Shown one piece after another: positions 38,168 through 46,557 of a DNA stretch of 64,000 nt. This DNA comes from Lysobacter helvus (GTDB taxonomy: Bacteria > Pseudomonadota > Gammaproteobacteria > Xanthomonadales > Xanthomonadaceae), in NCBI RefSeq assembly GCF_018406645.1, contig NZ_AP024546.1, positions 1,984,001 to 2,048,000 on the forward strand. The letters are read 5' to 3'. Each line of letters opens with the position of its first letter. The stretch's first letter is position 1. Made by a program: the position numbers and the translations under genes. The notes beneath the pieces are model-generated. The model was not told the DNA's origin. It ran no database searches and saw only the letters and a program-made list of their open reading frames with translations.

Positions 38168-38647
38168 TCAGCGCAGCACGCCCGGCAAGCCGGGGGCGGG
38201 GTTGAGGGCGCTCGAGCGATCGATGCGGTACTGGCGCGACTTCTCGCCTTCGGGGCCGGCGTCGAGCGTGCCCTTCAGCGTGTAGGCGAGTTCGCGGCGG
38301 TTGGACAGCGCGTCGGCGACGGTGATCCGGGCGGCCGACGACGGCGCCAGGGTCAGGGTGGCCACGTCCGCCGATTCCGGCCCGATGGTCAGGCCCGGGT
38401 TGGCGGCCAGGGTGCCCGCGTTCTCGCCCCCGATGGTGAGCACGAGCGAGGCGGCGTCGAAGCGCATCGGCACGCTGCTGAAGTTGTCGATCCGCAGGTC
38501 CACCGACCACTGGCCGTCGGCGCGCACCGTGAGCTGCTGGATGCCCGCCGCGGGTTCGGACACGCGCTTGACCGGGCCGCCGCCGCACGCGGCGAGGGTG
38601 ACCAAAAGGAACGTGGCGGACGCCACAAGCCTGCCGAACTTCGCCAT
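38168..38647 (-). CDS. Lipoprotein with LEA14-like (WHy) domain
   Basis: This 159-residue protein has a lipoprotein signal (LLVTLAACGGG, lipidated C21), so it is anchored in a membrane facing the periplasm. The mature part reads NFSSVPMRFDAASLVLTIGG and TIGPESADVATLTL, the pattern of LEA14/water-stress beta-sandwich domains. Its role is unknown. The ATG at 38647 follows GAGGTGG. It lies 13 bases upstream of the acyl-CoA dehydrogenase and may share its transcript. Confidence 0.82.
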   Translation of the reverse strand: MAKFGRLVASATFLLVTLAACGGGPVKRVSEPAAGIQQLTVRADGQWSVDLRIDNFSSVPMRFDAASLVLTIGGENAGTLAANPGLTIGPESADVATLTLAPSSAARITVADALSNRRELAYTLKGTLDAGPEGEKSRQYRIDRSSALNPAPGLPGVLR

Positions 38648-38829
38648 GCACCACCTCATCTGCGGGGACGGCGAAGCATACATGCGGTGGGGTATCGCGG
38701 CCCGGAGGCGCGTTGCGGCGGCCTGTTTCGTGCGGATTCGCGCGAATGCGCGCGCTGACCGACGAACGGTTGTCCGGCACGCCATCACGCTACGTTGATG
38801 TACACACAGGGCCCACAAGCTCTGCCATT

Positions 38830-38849
38830 CCTCGCGATGTTCCGCGAGG
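38830..38849 (+). promoter_or_regulatory. Leader hairpin before the 79-residue gene
   Basis: CCTCGCG (38830-38836) and CGCGAGG (38843-38849) form a perfect stem about 40 bases before the small forward gene. The 241-base gap between divergent genes (38648-38888) otherwise shows only GC-rich DNA and no clear promoter. Confidence 0.3.
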
Positions 38850-38888
38850 CGGCCGGGACCGCCGGAAGTGTCCTTCGGGGGAAGTGCG

Positions 38889-39128
38889 ATGAAGCTGTCC
38901 GTGTACCGGCAGGGCGCCACAGTGGCCTTCCTGCCTGCCTGTTGCCTGCCGCCGCGCGACATGGACCGGCAGATGCCCGAGTCCCGCCTGTGCGGCAGCG
39001 TGGTGGTGCCCGAACCGGCGATCGGCGACTGGCGCCACATCCTGGACGGGGTGGACCACAGCCTGTTCGTGTTCCTGCCGCTCGAGAAGGCGATCCTGTT
39101 GTTGTCTTCCGGCCGCATCCCGCATTGA
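38889..39128 (+). CDS. Small hypothetical protein, 79 residues
   Basis: The protein begins KLSVYRQGATVAFLPACCLPPRDMD and has three cysteines, two adjacent. There is no signal peptide or clear membrane segment. The ATG at 38889 is preceded by GGGGGAAG, a plausible ribosome site, and codon use matches the neighbours. I do not recognise it. It ends two bases before a perfect palindrome. Confidence 0.6.
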   Translation: MKLSVYRQGATVAFLPACCLPPRDMDRQMPESRLCGSVVVPEPAIGDWRHILDGVDHSLFVFLPLEKAILLLSSGRIPH

Positions 39129-39130
39129 TC

Positions 39131-39150
39131 CATTGCCCCTAGGGGCAATG
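39131..39150. promoter_or_regulatory. Perfect 20-bp palindrome with central CTAG
   Basis: CATTGCCCCT is followed by its exact complement AGGGGCAATG, two bases after the stop of the 79-residue gene and 54 bases before the next start. As a hairpin it has an 8-bp stem with a CTAG loop and no T-run. It may be an operator for a dimeric regulator of the next gene, or a terminator. Confidence 0.55.
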
Positions 39151-39204
39151 TCGCGGGCCCCCTGCGCCGGAACAGACTGCGTGGCCCCCCACGGAGCCTT
39201 GTCC

Positions 39205-39849
39205 ATGACTTCGAACGCCCGCCCGACACCGTGTGCCTTCGTACTCGGCGCCCTGCTGCTCTGCAGCGTGCCCGCCTTCGCACAGCAAGCCCAACCGCAA
39301 CCCGAACCGCAAACCACCGACGCGCCGCGCAGCATGCAGCAGTCGGTCGAGGCCACCGCCACGATCGCCGCGATCGACAAGGCCTCGCGCACCGTCACCC
39401 TGAAGCTCGACGACGGCACCACCACGGAAATCGTGGCCGGCCCCGACGTGAAGCGCTTCGACGAATTCGCCGTCGGCGACAAAGTGCACGCGCGCTACAC
39501 CATCGGCGTCACCACCGAACTGCGCGCACCCACCGATGCGGAAAAAGCCGACCCGCTGGTCGTGGTCGAAGGCGGCGCCCGCGCGCCCACCGACGCCGCG
39601 CCCGCCGCCGGTGCCGGCCGCATGATCCGCGTCGTCGCGACGATCGAAGCGATCGACCGCGAAAAGAACACCGTCACGCTGAAGGGTCCCAACGGCAACT
39701 CGATGACCATCGAGGTGGCCGATCCCGCGGTGCTCGCCAAGCCGAAGGTCGGCGACACCGTGGTCGTCACGATCGCCGAATCGGTGGCGATGTCGCTCGA
39801 CAAAGTCGCGGCGGCCGACAAGGCCAAGCCCGCGAAGAAGAAAAAGTGA
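39205..39849 (+). CDS. Secreted protein with an internal duplication
   Basis: This 214-residue protein has a signal peptide ending in PAFAQQ (about residue 27). Two similar halves follow: one from VEATATIAAIDKASRTVTLK and one from IRVVATIEAIDREKNTVTLKG. Each has a beta-rich pattern with GDxVxxxYTI or GDTVVVTIAE, like a small OB-type or copper-binding barrel. It ends in a lysine-rich tail (AKPAKKKK). The function is unknown. The gene ends six bases from the convergent kinase stop. Confidence 0.8.
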   Translation: MTSNARPTPCAFVLGALLLCSVPAFAQQAQPQPEPQTTDAPRSMQQSVEATATIAAIDKASRTVTLKLDDGTTTEIVAGPDVKRFDEFAVGDKVHARYTIGVTTELRAPTDAEKADPLVVVEGGARAPTDAAPAAGAGRMIRVVATIEAIDREKNTVTLKGPNGNSMTIEVADPAVLAKPKVGDTVVVTIAESVAMSLDKVAAADKAKPAKKKK

Positions 39850-39855
39850 GTCCGC

Positions 39856-41751
39856 TCAGCTTGCCGCCGGTGTGGGCAGCAAGCTGAGGATCGCGCCCAC
39901 CAGCGCGTGTTCGTCGATCGGCTTGCCGAGGTGCCGCTGGTATCCGGCGGCGAACGCGCGCTCGCGGTCTTCCGGCCGCGCGAACGCCGTGACGGCGATC
40001 GCCGGCGTCTGCCCGCCGCGCGCCGGGCGCAGGCGGCGCACCGCACGCAGGAATTCGTAACCGTCCACGTCCGGCATGCCGATGTCGCTCACGAGCACAT
40101 CGGGCGGCGACTGGTTGGACACGGCGCGTTCGAGCAACGCCAGCGCTTCTTCCGCCGACCCCGCGGTCTGCACCTGCGCGCCGTGGTCGGTGAGCACGTG
40201 GCGCAGCCAGGCGCGTGCGTCTTCGTCGTTCTCCACCACCAGCAGGCGCAAGGCGCGCAACGGCTGCACGCGCGGCGCCACGTCGGACGACACCAGCTGC
40301 ACCACGTCCGGCCCCTGGTCGCGCAACGCGCGCCGCAACGGCAACTCGAGGGTGAAGCGCGCACCGAGCCCGCGCCCGTCGCTGTGCACGCCGACGCTGC
40401 CGCCGTGCAGTTCGACGAGCTGCTTCACGATCGCCAGGCCCAGGCCCAGGCCTTCGTGCGGCCGCGTGATCGAACTGTCGGCCTGGCGGAAGCGATCGAA
40501 CACGTGCGGCAGGAATTCCGGCTCGATGCCTTCGCCGCTGTCGCGCACCACGACGCGCAGCACGTCGCCGTCGGCGCGCGCGATCACATCGACGGCGCCG
40601 TGGCGCGGCGTGAACTTGATCGCGTTCGACAACAAATTCCACAACACCTGCTGCAGGCGGTGCGGATCGCCGTGCACCAGCGGCAGGTCGGGCGAGGCTT
40701 CCACGCGGATCGTGATCTCGCGGACGTCGGCCGCCACGCGCACGGCATCCAGCGCAGCGGCGAGCACTTCATCGATGCGCACGGCCTGCACCTGCAGGCG
40801 CACCTTGCCGGCGACGATGCGGCTCATGTCGAGCAGGTCGTCGACGATGCGCGTCTGCGCATGCGCATTGCGTTCGATGATCTCCGCGCCCTGGCGGATG
40901 CGCGGGTCGTCGTGCGCGATGCGCCCGAGGATCTGCGCCCAACCCAGGATCGGCGTCATCGGCGTGCGCAGTTCGTGCGAGAGCGTGGCGAGGAATTCGT
41001 CCTTCACCTGGCTCGCGGCTTCGGCCTGCGCGCGCGAGGCCTTGAGGTCGCGGTCCTGGCGTTCGATCTGCGCCAGCATTTCGTTGAACGTCGTCGTGAA
41101 TACGCCGATCTCGTCGTCGCCCGGCGGCACTTCGGCGCGCAGCGCGTAGTCGCGGCTGTCGGACACGCGTTGCGCGGTGCGGGTGAGGTCCGCGAGCGGG
41201 CGCGTGGCCACGCGCGCCAGTTGCCGCGCGATCGCCGCCACCAGCAGCAGCGCCATCAGTGCGACGCCCGCGACGACGAGCAGGTTGCGCCACAGGTCGC
41301 GGTTGAGCGCGTCCAGGTCGTACACCACCTGCAGGCGGCCGAGCGCTTGTCCGGCTTCCTGCACCATCACGACGGCGATGGCGTGGTGGCCGGTCTCGCT
41401 CAGGCCGAGTTGTCGCGCAGCGGGCGGTTCGTCGTCGGCGCCGTTGCGCCGGTAGCGCGCGAAGGCACGCCCGCGCAAGTCGTACAGCGTCGCGGAACTG
41501 ACGTTGGGCGTGGCGCGGAAGGCTTCGAGCACTTCGCTCGCCGTGTTGCGATCGCCGAACACGAGCGGCGCGCCGCTGTTGATCGCCGCGATTTCCGTCT
41601 GCGCGCGCAATGCATCGAACGCCGCCGCGCGCAGGTTGCGATGGTTCGCCAGCGCGAGTGCGCCCGACACGAAGAGGATCGCGACGGCGCACGTGATCGT
41701 CACCAGTCGCCCGATCTGGTCGCTGAACCGCCGGCGCACGTGCACGCTCAC
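39856..41751 (-). CDS. Hybrid histidine kinase with CHASE8-like sensor
   Basis: This 631-residue kinase has TM1 (about 14-36), a periplasmic sensor of about 115 residues (ALRAQTEIAAINSGAPLVFGD, like the CHASE8 domain of YfiN), TM2 (about 156-176), HAMP, HisKA with H259 in FLATLSHELRTPM, an ATPase domain with LGLGLAIVKQL, and a receiver with D556 in VLVSDIGMPDVDG. It begins at a GTG that overlaps the stop of the yfiR-like gene (GTGA). In the known Yfi system YfiR restrains a CHASE8 diguanylate cyclase. Here the output is a kinase instead of GGDEF. No response regulator with a DNA-binding domain is adjacent. Confidence 0.9.
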   Translation of the reverse strand: MSVHVRRRFSDQIGRLVTITCAVAILFVSGALALANHRNLRAAAFDALRAQTEIAAINSGAPLVFGDRNTASEVLEAFRATPNVSSATLYDLRGRAFARYRRNGADDEPPAARQLGLSETGHHAIAVVMVQEAGQALGRLQVVYDLDALNRDLWRNLLVVAGVALMALLLVAAIARQLARVATRPLADLTRTAQRVSDSRDYALRAEVPPGDDEIGVFTTTFNEMLAQIERQDRDLKASRAQAEAASQVKDEFLATLSHELRTPMTPILGWAQILGRIAHDDPRIRQGAEIIERNAHAQTRIVDDLLDMSRIVAGKVRLQVQAVRIDEVLAAALDAVRVAADVREITIRVEASPDLPLVHGDPHRLQQVLWNLLSNAIKFTPRHGAVDVIARADGDVLRVVVRDSGEGIEPEFLPHVFDRFRQADSSITRPHEGLGLGLAIVKQLVELHGGSVGVHSDGRGLGARFTLELPLRRALRDQGPDVVQLVSSDVAPRVQPLRALRLLVVENDEDARAWLRHVLTDHGAQVQTAGSAEEALALLERAVSNQSPPDVLVSDIGMPDVDGYEFLRAVRRLRPARGGQTPAIAVTAFARPEDRERAFAAGYQRHLGKPIDEHALVGAILSLLPTPAAS

Positions 41752-42323
41752 GGCAAGTCCCCGTGGCGGATGCGCGCCAGCTTGAGCACCTTCGCGCTCA
41801 CCTGCAGGCCGCCGTTGTCGATCGCCTTTGGATTGGCTTCGATGCCCAGCCGCGCATCGATGCGCACGATGCCGAGCATGCCGCCGCGCGCGGCGAAGTC
41901 GCGGTCGTCGCCGACGGTGAGCACCGGCGCGCCCGCGACGCTGCGCAGGATGTCGTTGCGACGGTCGGCTTCCACGTCGTGCAGGAACACCAGGTGGCTT
42001 GCGCGCAGTCGCCCGGCCTGCACGGCGCCGCTGCGCGGGAGCGCGACGAGTTCCACTTGGATCCGCCGCCCGCGTACCTGGCCCGCCGCCGCCGCGACGG
42101 CGCGCACCGTGGCCGCCGCATCCGCGCTGCCGACCACCGCGATGCGCCAGGGCACGTCCACGCCTGCGCGTTCGGGCGGCCAGTCGGTGTAGCGCAGGAA
42201 GTTCACCAGGAACGCCGCTTCCACCTGCAACGCGCGCGGCACCGGCTGCGGCCGCGCGGGCGGCGACAGCAACAGGCACGCGATCGCGCCCAGCAGCATC
42301 CACCACGCTGCACGCGACGGCAT
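41748..42323 (-). CDS. YfiR-like periplasmic protein (DUF4154)
   Basis: This 191-residue protein has a signal peptide (AAWWMLLGAIACLLLSPPARP) followed by RALQVEAAFLVNFLRYTDWP, the hallmark start of the YfiR/DUF4154 family, and ends with the family region GMLGIVRIDARLGIEANPKAI. YfiR proteins are periplasmic repressors of inner-membrane signalling partners. It lies between a TonB receptor and a CHASE8-like kinase. I chose the ATG at 42323, 13 bases after the receptor stop. A TTG at 42347 would overlap the receptor gene. Confidence 0.88.
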   Translation of the reverse strand: MPSRAAWWMLLGAIACLLLSPPARPQPVPRALQVEAAFLVNFLRYTDWPPERAGVDVPWRIAVVGSADAAATVRAVAAAAGQVRGRRIQVELVALPRSGAVQAGRLRASHLVFLHDVEADRRNDILRSVAGAPVLTVGDDRDFAARGGMLGIVRIDARLGIEANPKAIDNGGLQVSAKVLKLARIRHGDLP

Positions 42324-42336
42324 CGGCGCGGGTCGA

Positions 42337-44310
42337 TCAGTGGCCAAGGTCGAACGTCACCTGCAGGTAGGCGGTGCGCGGCACCTGCGCGCCGGAGGCT
42401 TCCGCGTGGTTCGGGTCGAACACGTTCTGTCCCCACAACGCGAGTTCCAGCCCGTGGCGCGGACGCCACGTGAACCCGATATCGGTGCGCGTGTAGGCGG
42501 GGATCGCGTTGAACGGCACGCGACCCACGTGGTAGACGGCCGCGTTGAATTCGAAGTCGTCGCGCACGTCGTAGTACGAATGGAACTGCGCGAGCTCCGA
42601 CGGCGAACTGGTCTCGTCGAACGGGAAGGCCGGGCCGTCGATGCGCACGCGCAGGCGGCTGTACGAGCCATCCACGCGCCAGCGATCGGTGATGCGCCCG
42701 GACACCGAGAAGTCCCCGCCCCAGGATTCGCCGCTCGCCTTGTCGGTGAACGTGCCGAAGACCGCGGGCGGCGGTTCGATCAGGCGCTGGTGGTCGTGGT
42801 GGAACAGCGCGGTATCGATCGCCCAGCGATCGGTGACCTGCCAGCGATGGCCCGCTTCCAGCGCCACCATGCGCTCGGGACGCAGCTGGTCGTTGCCTGC
42901 GAGTGCGATGGGCAGGATGTTGCCGTTCGGCGTGCCGGTGGTCACCGCGCCCACGTCGAACCACGAGAACACCAGCGCACCGTTTTCCTCGAAGCGCGAT
43001 GGCACGCGCACCGGGCGCGCCGCCGAGAACCACAGCGTCTGGCGTTCGCTCGGCGTCCACCACGCGCGCACGTTGGGTTGCCACTGCGGCTTCACGAACG
43101 CGTGGTCGGTCACCTTCGTGCCCAGCATCAGGAACAGGCGTTCGGGCACGAGCTCGGTGGTGTTCTGCACGAACGCGTTGAGCGTGCTCCACGTGCGCCG
43201 CGTCGGATCGACGAACAGTTGCGCGCCGTTGCGCACGTTGTCGCGCGTCACGTCGTACTGCAGGCCCCAGATGAACTGGTTCTGCTCGCCCCACGGCAGC
43301 CAGCGCCGGTATTCCACGTCGAAGGTGTTGCGTGCCACGCCGAAGCGCGCGTTGTCGCGCACCGTGCGGGCCGTCCAGGCGCGCAACAGCCAGCCGCGTT
43401 CGTCCTCGAACCCGTGCAATGCGCGGAACAGCAAGGAGCCGCCCTCGACCGTGTCGTCGCCGCTGGCGGTCATGAAGCGGCGATCCTGGCCGAACACCGG
43501 GATCTGCACGGTCGCATGCGCCTGCGGGTGCATGTAGGCGTCGCCCTGCACGGTGAACGTGGTCTGCGGCGTGAGCGCGCCATCGACGCGGAAGCCGCCG
43601 CGCAACGAGGCCCACTGGTCTTCGATCGAGCGCCCGTTGACGTCTTCGAAGGCCCCGTGGTGTTCGTACTTCGCGTACACGCGGTAACTGGTGGTCTCGC
43701 TCGGCGACGCGCCGTAACGCGCCAGCACGGAGTCGTTGCCGTTCGTGCCCAGCTTGGCCTTCACGAACGCGCCCTGCGTTTCGGCGGCGCGTTTGGTCAC
43801 GATCTGGATCACGCCCTGCATCGCGTTGACGCCCCACAACGACGCACCGGGGCCGCGGACGACTTCGATGCGGTCGATCTCGGACAAGGGCAGGTCCAGC
43901 GAATCCCACCAGGTCGTGGAGGTGAGCGGGTCGTACACCGAGCGCCCGTCGACCATCACCAGGTATCGGTTGGCCGTGAGCGCCGAGCCCGCCAGCCCGC
44001 GCGCGCCCGCGATCCAGCTGCCGGCATTGATCTGCGCAACGTAGAAGCCGGGGACCAGGCGCAGCGCTTCGACGACGCTGCGTGCGCCGCTGCGGCGGAT
44101 GTCCTCGGCGGAAATGACGCTGACCGCGGCGGGCGTGGTGAAACGCGTGCCCGGCCGCCCGGAAATCGACGTCACGCGCGTGTTGACGAGTTCCTCGAGC
44201 GGCAGGTTCGCCAGGCGCGCGAGGTCTTCGTTGGTGGTCGATTGCGCGAAGCAAGGCGCGGCAAGGCTGCACGCCCACGCCAACGCGACGCCCCGAAACT
44301 TGCTCGGCAT
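42337..44310 (-). CDS. TonB-dependent outer-membrane receptor
   Basis: This 657-residue receptor has a signal peptide (ACSLAAPCFAQ), then LPLEELVNTRVTSISGRPG and AAVSVISAEDIRRSGARSVVEALRLVPGFYVAQ, the start of the plug, and a 22-strand barrel type C-terminus. The LxxLxLEEL start is typical of the receptor group found next to YfiR genes and signalling kinases. It has no extra N-terminal signalling domain. I chose the ATG at 44310 because AGGGG lies eight bases upstream. The ATG at 44316 is close behind. The ligand is unknown. It opens the three-gene cassette with the yfiR-like gene and the hybrid kinase. Confidence 0.92.
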   Translation of the reverse strand: MPSKFRGVALAWACSLAAPCFAQSTTNEDLARLANLPLEELVNTRVTSISGRPGTRFTTPAAVSVISAEDIRRSGARSVVEALRLVPGFYVAQINAGSWIAGARGLAGSALTANRYLVMVDGRSVYDPLTSTTWWDSLDLPLSEIDRIEVVRGPGASLWGVNAMQGVIQIVTKRAAETQGAFVKAKLGTNGNDSVLARYGASPSETTSYRVYAKYEHHGAFEDVNGRSIEDQWASLRGGFRVDGALTPQTTFTVQGDAYMHPQAHATVQIPVFGQDRRFMTASGDDTVEGGSLLFRALHGFEDERGWLLRAWTARTVRDNARFGVARNTFDVEYRRWLPWGEQNQFIWGLQYDVTRDNVRNGAQLFVDPTRRTWSTLNAFVQNTTELVPERLFLMLGTKVTDHAFVKPQWQPNVRAWWTPSERQTLWFSAARPVRVPSRFEENGALVFSWFDVGAVTTGTPNGNILPIALAGNDQLRPERMVALEAGHRWQVTDRWAIDTALFHHDHQRLIEPPPAVFGTFTDKASGESWGGDFSVSGRITDRWRVDGSYSRLRVRIDGPAFPFDETSSPSELAQFHSYYDVRDDFEFNAAVYHVGRVPFNAIPAYTRTDIGFTWRPRHGLELALWGQNVFDPNHAEASGAQVPRTAYLQVTFDLGH

Positions 44311-44416
44311 CCCCATCACCCCTGTCCACGGAACCCCGGGCGCAGGCGCACGAGGTTGGGCAGGATGCCGAGCCGCGATGTGAAGATGCCTTCACACCGC
44401 GGCAGGGGTCATGCGG

Positions 44417-45556
44417 TCACAGGTCCACGCGCAGCACTTCGCCCACGCCCGGGATCGGCGGACCGAAGCCGATGTGCGAGACGTAGAGGTCGCCGTCCGG
44501 TCCCATCGTCATCGCGGTCGGCAGGGTGAGGCCGCTCACGATGGTTTCCGGGCCGCCGCCCGGCCGGATGCGCACGATGCTGCCCGCGCCCGGCGTGGGA
44601 TCCGGGTTCCCGCTGGTGTTCTGCAGGATGTACAGGTTGTCCTTCGCGTCGAACGCCAGGCCCAGGATCGTGGTGCCTTGCGCGACGACCTGCAGGCGCG
44701 TCGGGTTCGACAACAGGCGCCACACGCGCGAGGAGTTGTCGACGATCGGGAAGAAGTTGAGGTTCCCGATGTACCAGTAGCCGCCATGGCGCGCGAGCGC
44801 CGTCGGCACCACGTGGCCGACGTGCGCGGAGATGTCGATCACGCGCTGGATCGCGCCGGTGCTGGCCGACACGCGCACGAGTTCGCCGTGGTTGGGTTCC
44901 ACCGCGTACAGCCAGCCATCGCGCGCGACCATGCTGTACCACGTGCCGTCGGGTTCGAAGTCCGCCGGCTCGACGACCGCGGTGGGATGCGTCTTCTGGT
45001 ACGCGCTCAGGTTGGCGACGAGCGAAGGCGCGCCCCCGGCGCCGATGCGCACGATCGCGTTGTCGCGGTTGCGCACGCCATGCGAGCAACCGCCGCCCGA
45101 GATCAGCGCATACAGCTGTCCGTTCACGAACGCGACGTCCGCCACGCCACTGACGAGCGAGCCGAGCGTCGCCGCCGTCGTGCTGGTGGGCAGGTTGGTC
45201 GTCACCGTGGTGCGGTGGCCCGACGAATCGATGCGCGAGATGCGACCGCCCGTGCTGCTGCCGAGGTACGGGCCCACGGGCGGGACGACCTGCGTGCATT
45301 GCGCAGGCGTGGTCGACCCCGTGCCGCCGGTGCCGCCTTCGGCGACATAGAGATTGCCGTCGGGTCCGAATTTCAGGCCGCGCGGATTGTTGAGTCCCTT
45401 GGCGAAGACCGACACGCTGATGGACTGCGCGGCCTCCACGCGGACGAGGTCTGCGGCGCGCAACAACGGATCGGACTGGCCGGCGCTTGCCGTGGATGCC
45501 GCAATGGCGAGCGCGATCGCGAGTGCGCAGGTGCGCACGGAAGAGTTTGGTTTCAT
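44417..45556 (-). CDS. Secreted beta-propeller protein (ScyD/ScyE-like)
   Basis: This 379-residue protein has a signal peptide (ALAIALAIAASTASAG) and a series of NHL-like blades such as NNPRGLKFGPDGNLYVAEGG and TAMTMGPDGDLYVSHIG. The layout matches the ScyD/ScyE family, known from cyanobacteria and spread among other bacteria. No scytonemin genes are present, so the role is unknown. The ATG at 45556 follows AGGAG eight bases upstream. It is 106 bases upstream (reverse) of the TonB receptor and seems separately transcribed. Confidence 0.85.
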   Translation of the reverse strand: MKPNSSVRTCALAIALAIAASTASAGQSDPLLRAADLVRVEAAQSISVSVFAKGLNNPRGLKFGPDGNLYVAEGGTGGTGSTTPAQCTQVVPPVGPYLGSSTGGRISRIDSSGHRTTVTTNLPTSTTAATLGSLVSGVADVAFVNGQLYALISGGGCSHGVRNRDNAIVRIGAGGAPSLVANLSAYQKTHPTAVVEPADFEPDGTWYSMVARDGWLYAVEPNHGELVRVSASTGAIQRVIDISAHVGHVVPTALARHGGYWYIGNLNFFPIVDNSSRVWRLLSNPTRLQVVAQGTTILGLAFDAKDNLYILQNTSGNPDPTPGAGSIVRIRPGGGPETIVSGLTLPTAMTMGPDGDLYVSHIGFGPPIPGVGEVLRVDL

Positions 45557-45706
45557 GGGGAAATCTCCTGGCGGAAGTGGCCCGCCAACAGAAGCAACGC
45601 GGACGCGATGCGCAGCGGACAGGGGACACCCATGCGGGGGACGCGCGCGCTGTGCGGCGACTGCGTGGAGTGCGAAGATGCCGCAACACATCGGTGGGAG
45701 CGTGCG

Positions 45707-46129
45707 ATGGCGTCGTGGCAAGCAGGCTTGCTCGGGGGCGTGCTCATCGGGATCGCGGCCACCTTGTTGTTGTTGCTCAACGGGCGGATCGCGGGCGTCA
45801 GCGGGATCACCTTCAACGCTGCCCTGCAACGCAACCCGCGCGGCGAATCGGCGTGGCGCTGGGCCTTCCTCGCAGGATTGATGATCGCCGGCGGCATCGC
45901 GATGCGCGCGACCGGGCAGGTCGCGCTTTCGCCCGCACCGTTCGCGGTGGTGGCGGTGGCGGGGCTGCTCGTCGGTTACGGCACGCGGCTCGGCGGTGGC
46001 TGCACGAGCGGGCATGGCGTGTGCGGCATCGGCCGGATGTCGAAGCGCTCGCTCGTGGCGACGGTGCTGTTCGTCGCGTCGGGGATGGCCACGGTGTTCG
46101 TGCTGCGGCACGTTGCGGGGGCCGCATGA
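45707..46129 (+). CDS. YeeE/YedE family half-transporter, first subunit
   Basis: This 140-residue membrane protein has about four helices and the family signature GGGCTSGHGVCGIGR (residues about 96-110), whose cysteine is essential in thiosulfate transporters of this family. It begins ASWQAGLLGGVLIGIAATLLLL. GGGAG precedes the start. It overlaps the next gene by ATGA. Together the two make one full YeeE-type unit as two chains, the PmpA/PmpB-like arrangement. The substrate is probably a sulfur compound by family knowledge. Confidence 0.88.
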   Translation: MASWQAGLLGGVLIGIAATLLLLLNGRIAGVSGITFNAALQRNPRGESAWRWAFLAGLMIAGGIAMRATGQVALSPAPFAVVAVAGLLVGYGTRLGGGCTSGHGVCGIGRMSKRSLVATVLFVASGMATVFVLRHVAGAA

Positions 46130-46557
46130 ACCGGATCCTGGCGGCGTTGCTTGCGGGCGCGTTGTTCGGCGTCGGCCTGGTGATCGGCGGGATGACCGAT
46201 CCCGATGTCGTGCTCGGTTTCCTCGATGTCGCGGGCGAATGGAACCCGACCTTGCTGTGCGTGATGCTCGGCGCGACGGGCACGACGGCGATCGCGTTCC
46301 GGTTCGTGCTGCGCCGCGATCGCCCCGTGTTCGATGCGGACTTCCACCTGCCGACGTACACGCTCGTCGATCGCGACCTCGTCGTCGGCGCCGTCGTCTT
46401 CGGCGTGGGCTGGGGGCTGGCGGGCTACTGCCCGGCCCCCGTACTCGTCGGCGCCGCGGGTGGGGCGTGGACCGCGTGGGTGTTCGTGCCGGCGATGTTG
46501 CTGGGCGCGGTGTTGCAACGTGCGGTGCTGAAACGCCGCGCGGTCAGCCCTGCGTGA
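46126..46557 (+). CDS. YeeE/YedE family half-transporter, second subunit
   Basis: This 143-residue membrane protein is the partner half. It reads MTDPDVVLGFLDVAGEWNPTLLCVMLGA and GVGWGLAGYCPAPVLVGAAGG, the second cysteine signature of the family. The start ATG overlaps the stop of the first half by four bases. The 3' end overlaps by 14 bases the end of the convergent membrane protein gene. A rhodanese or sulfurtransferase partner is not visible next to it. Confidence 0.88.
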   Translation: MNRILAALLAGALFGVGLVIGGMTDPDVVLGFLDVAGEWNPTLLCVMLGATGTTAIAFRFVLRRDRPVFDADFHLPTYTLVDRDLVVGAVVFGVGWGLAGYCPAPVLVGAAGGAWTAWVFVPAMLLGAVLQRAVLKRRAVSPA

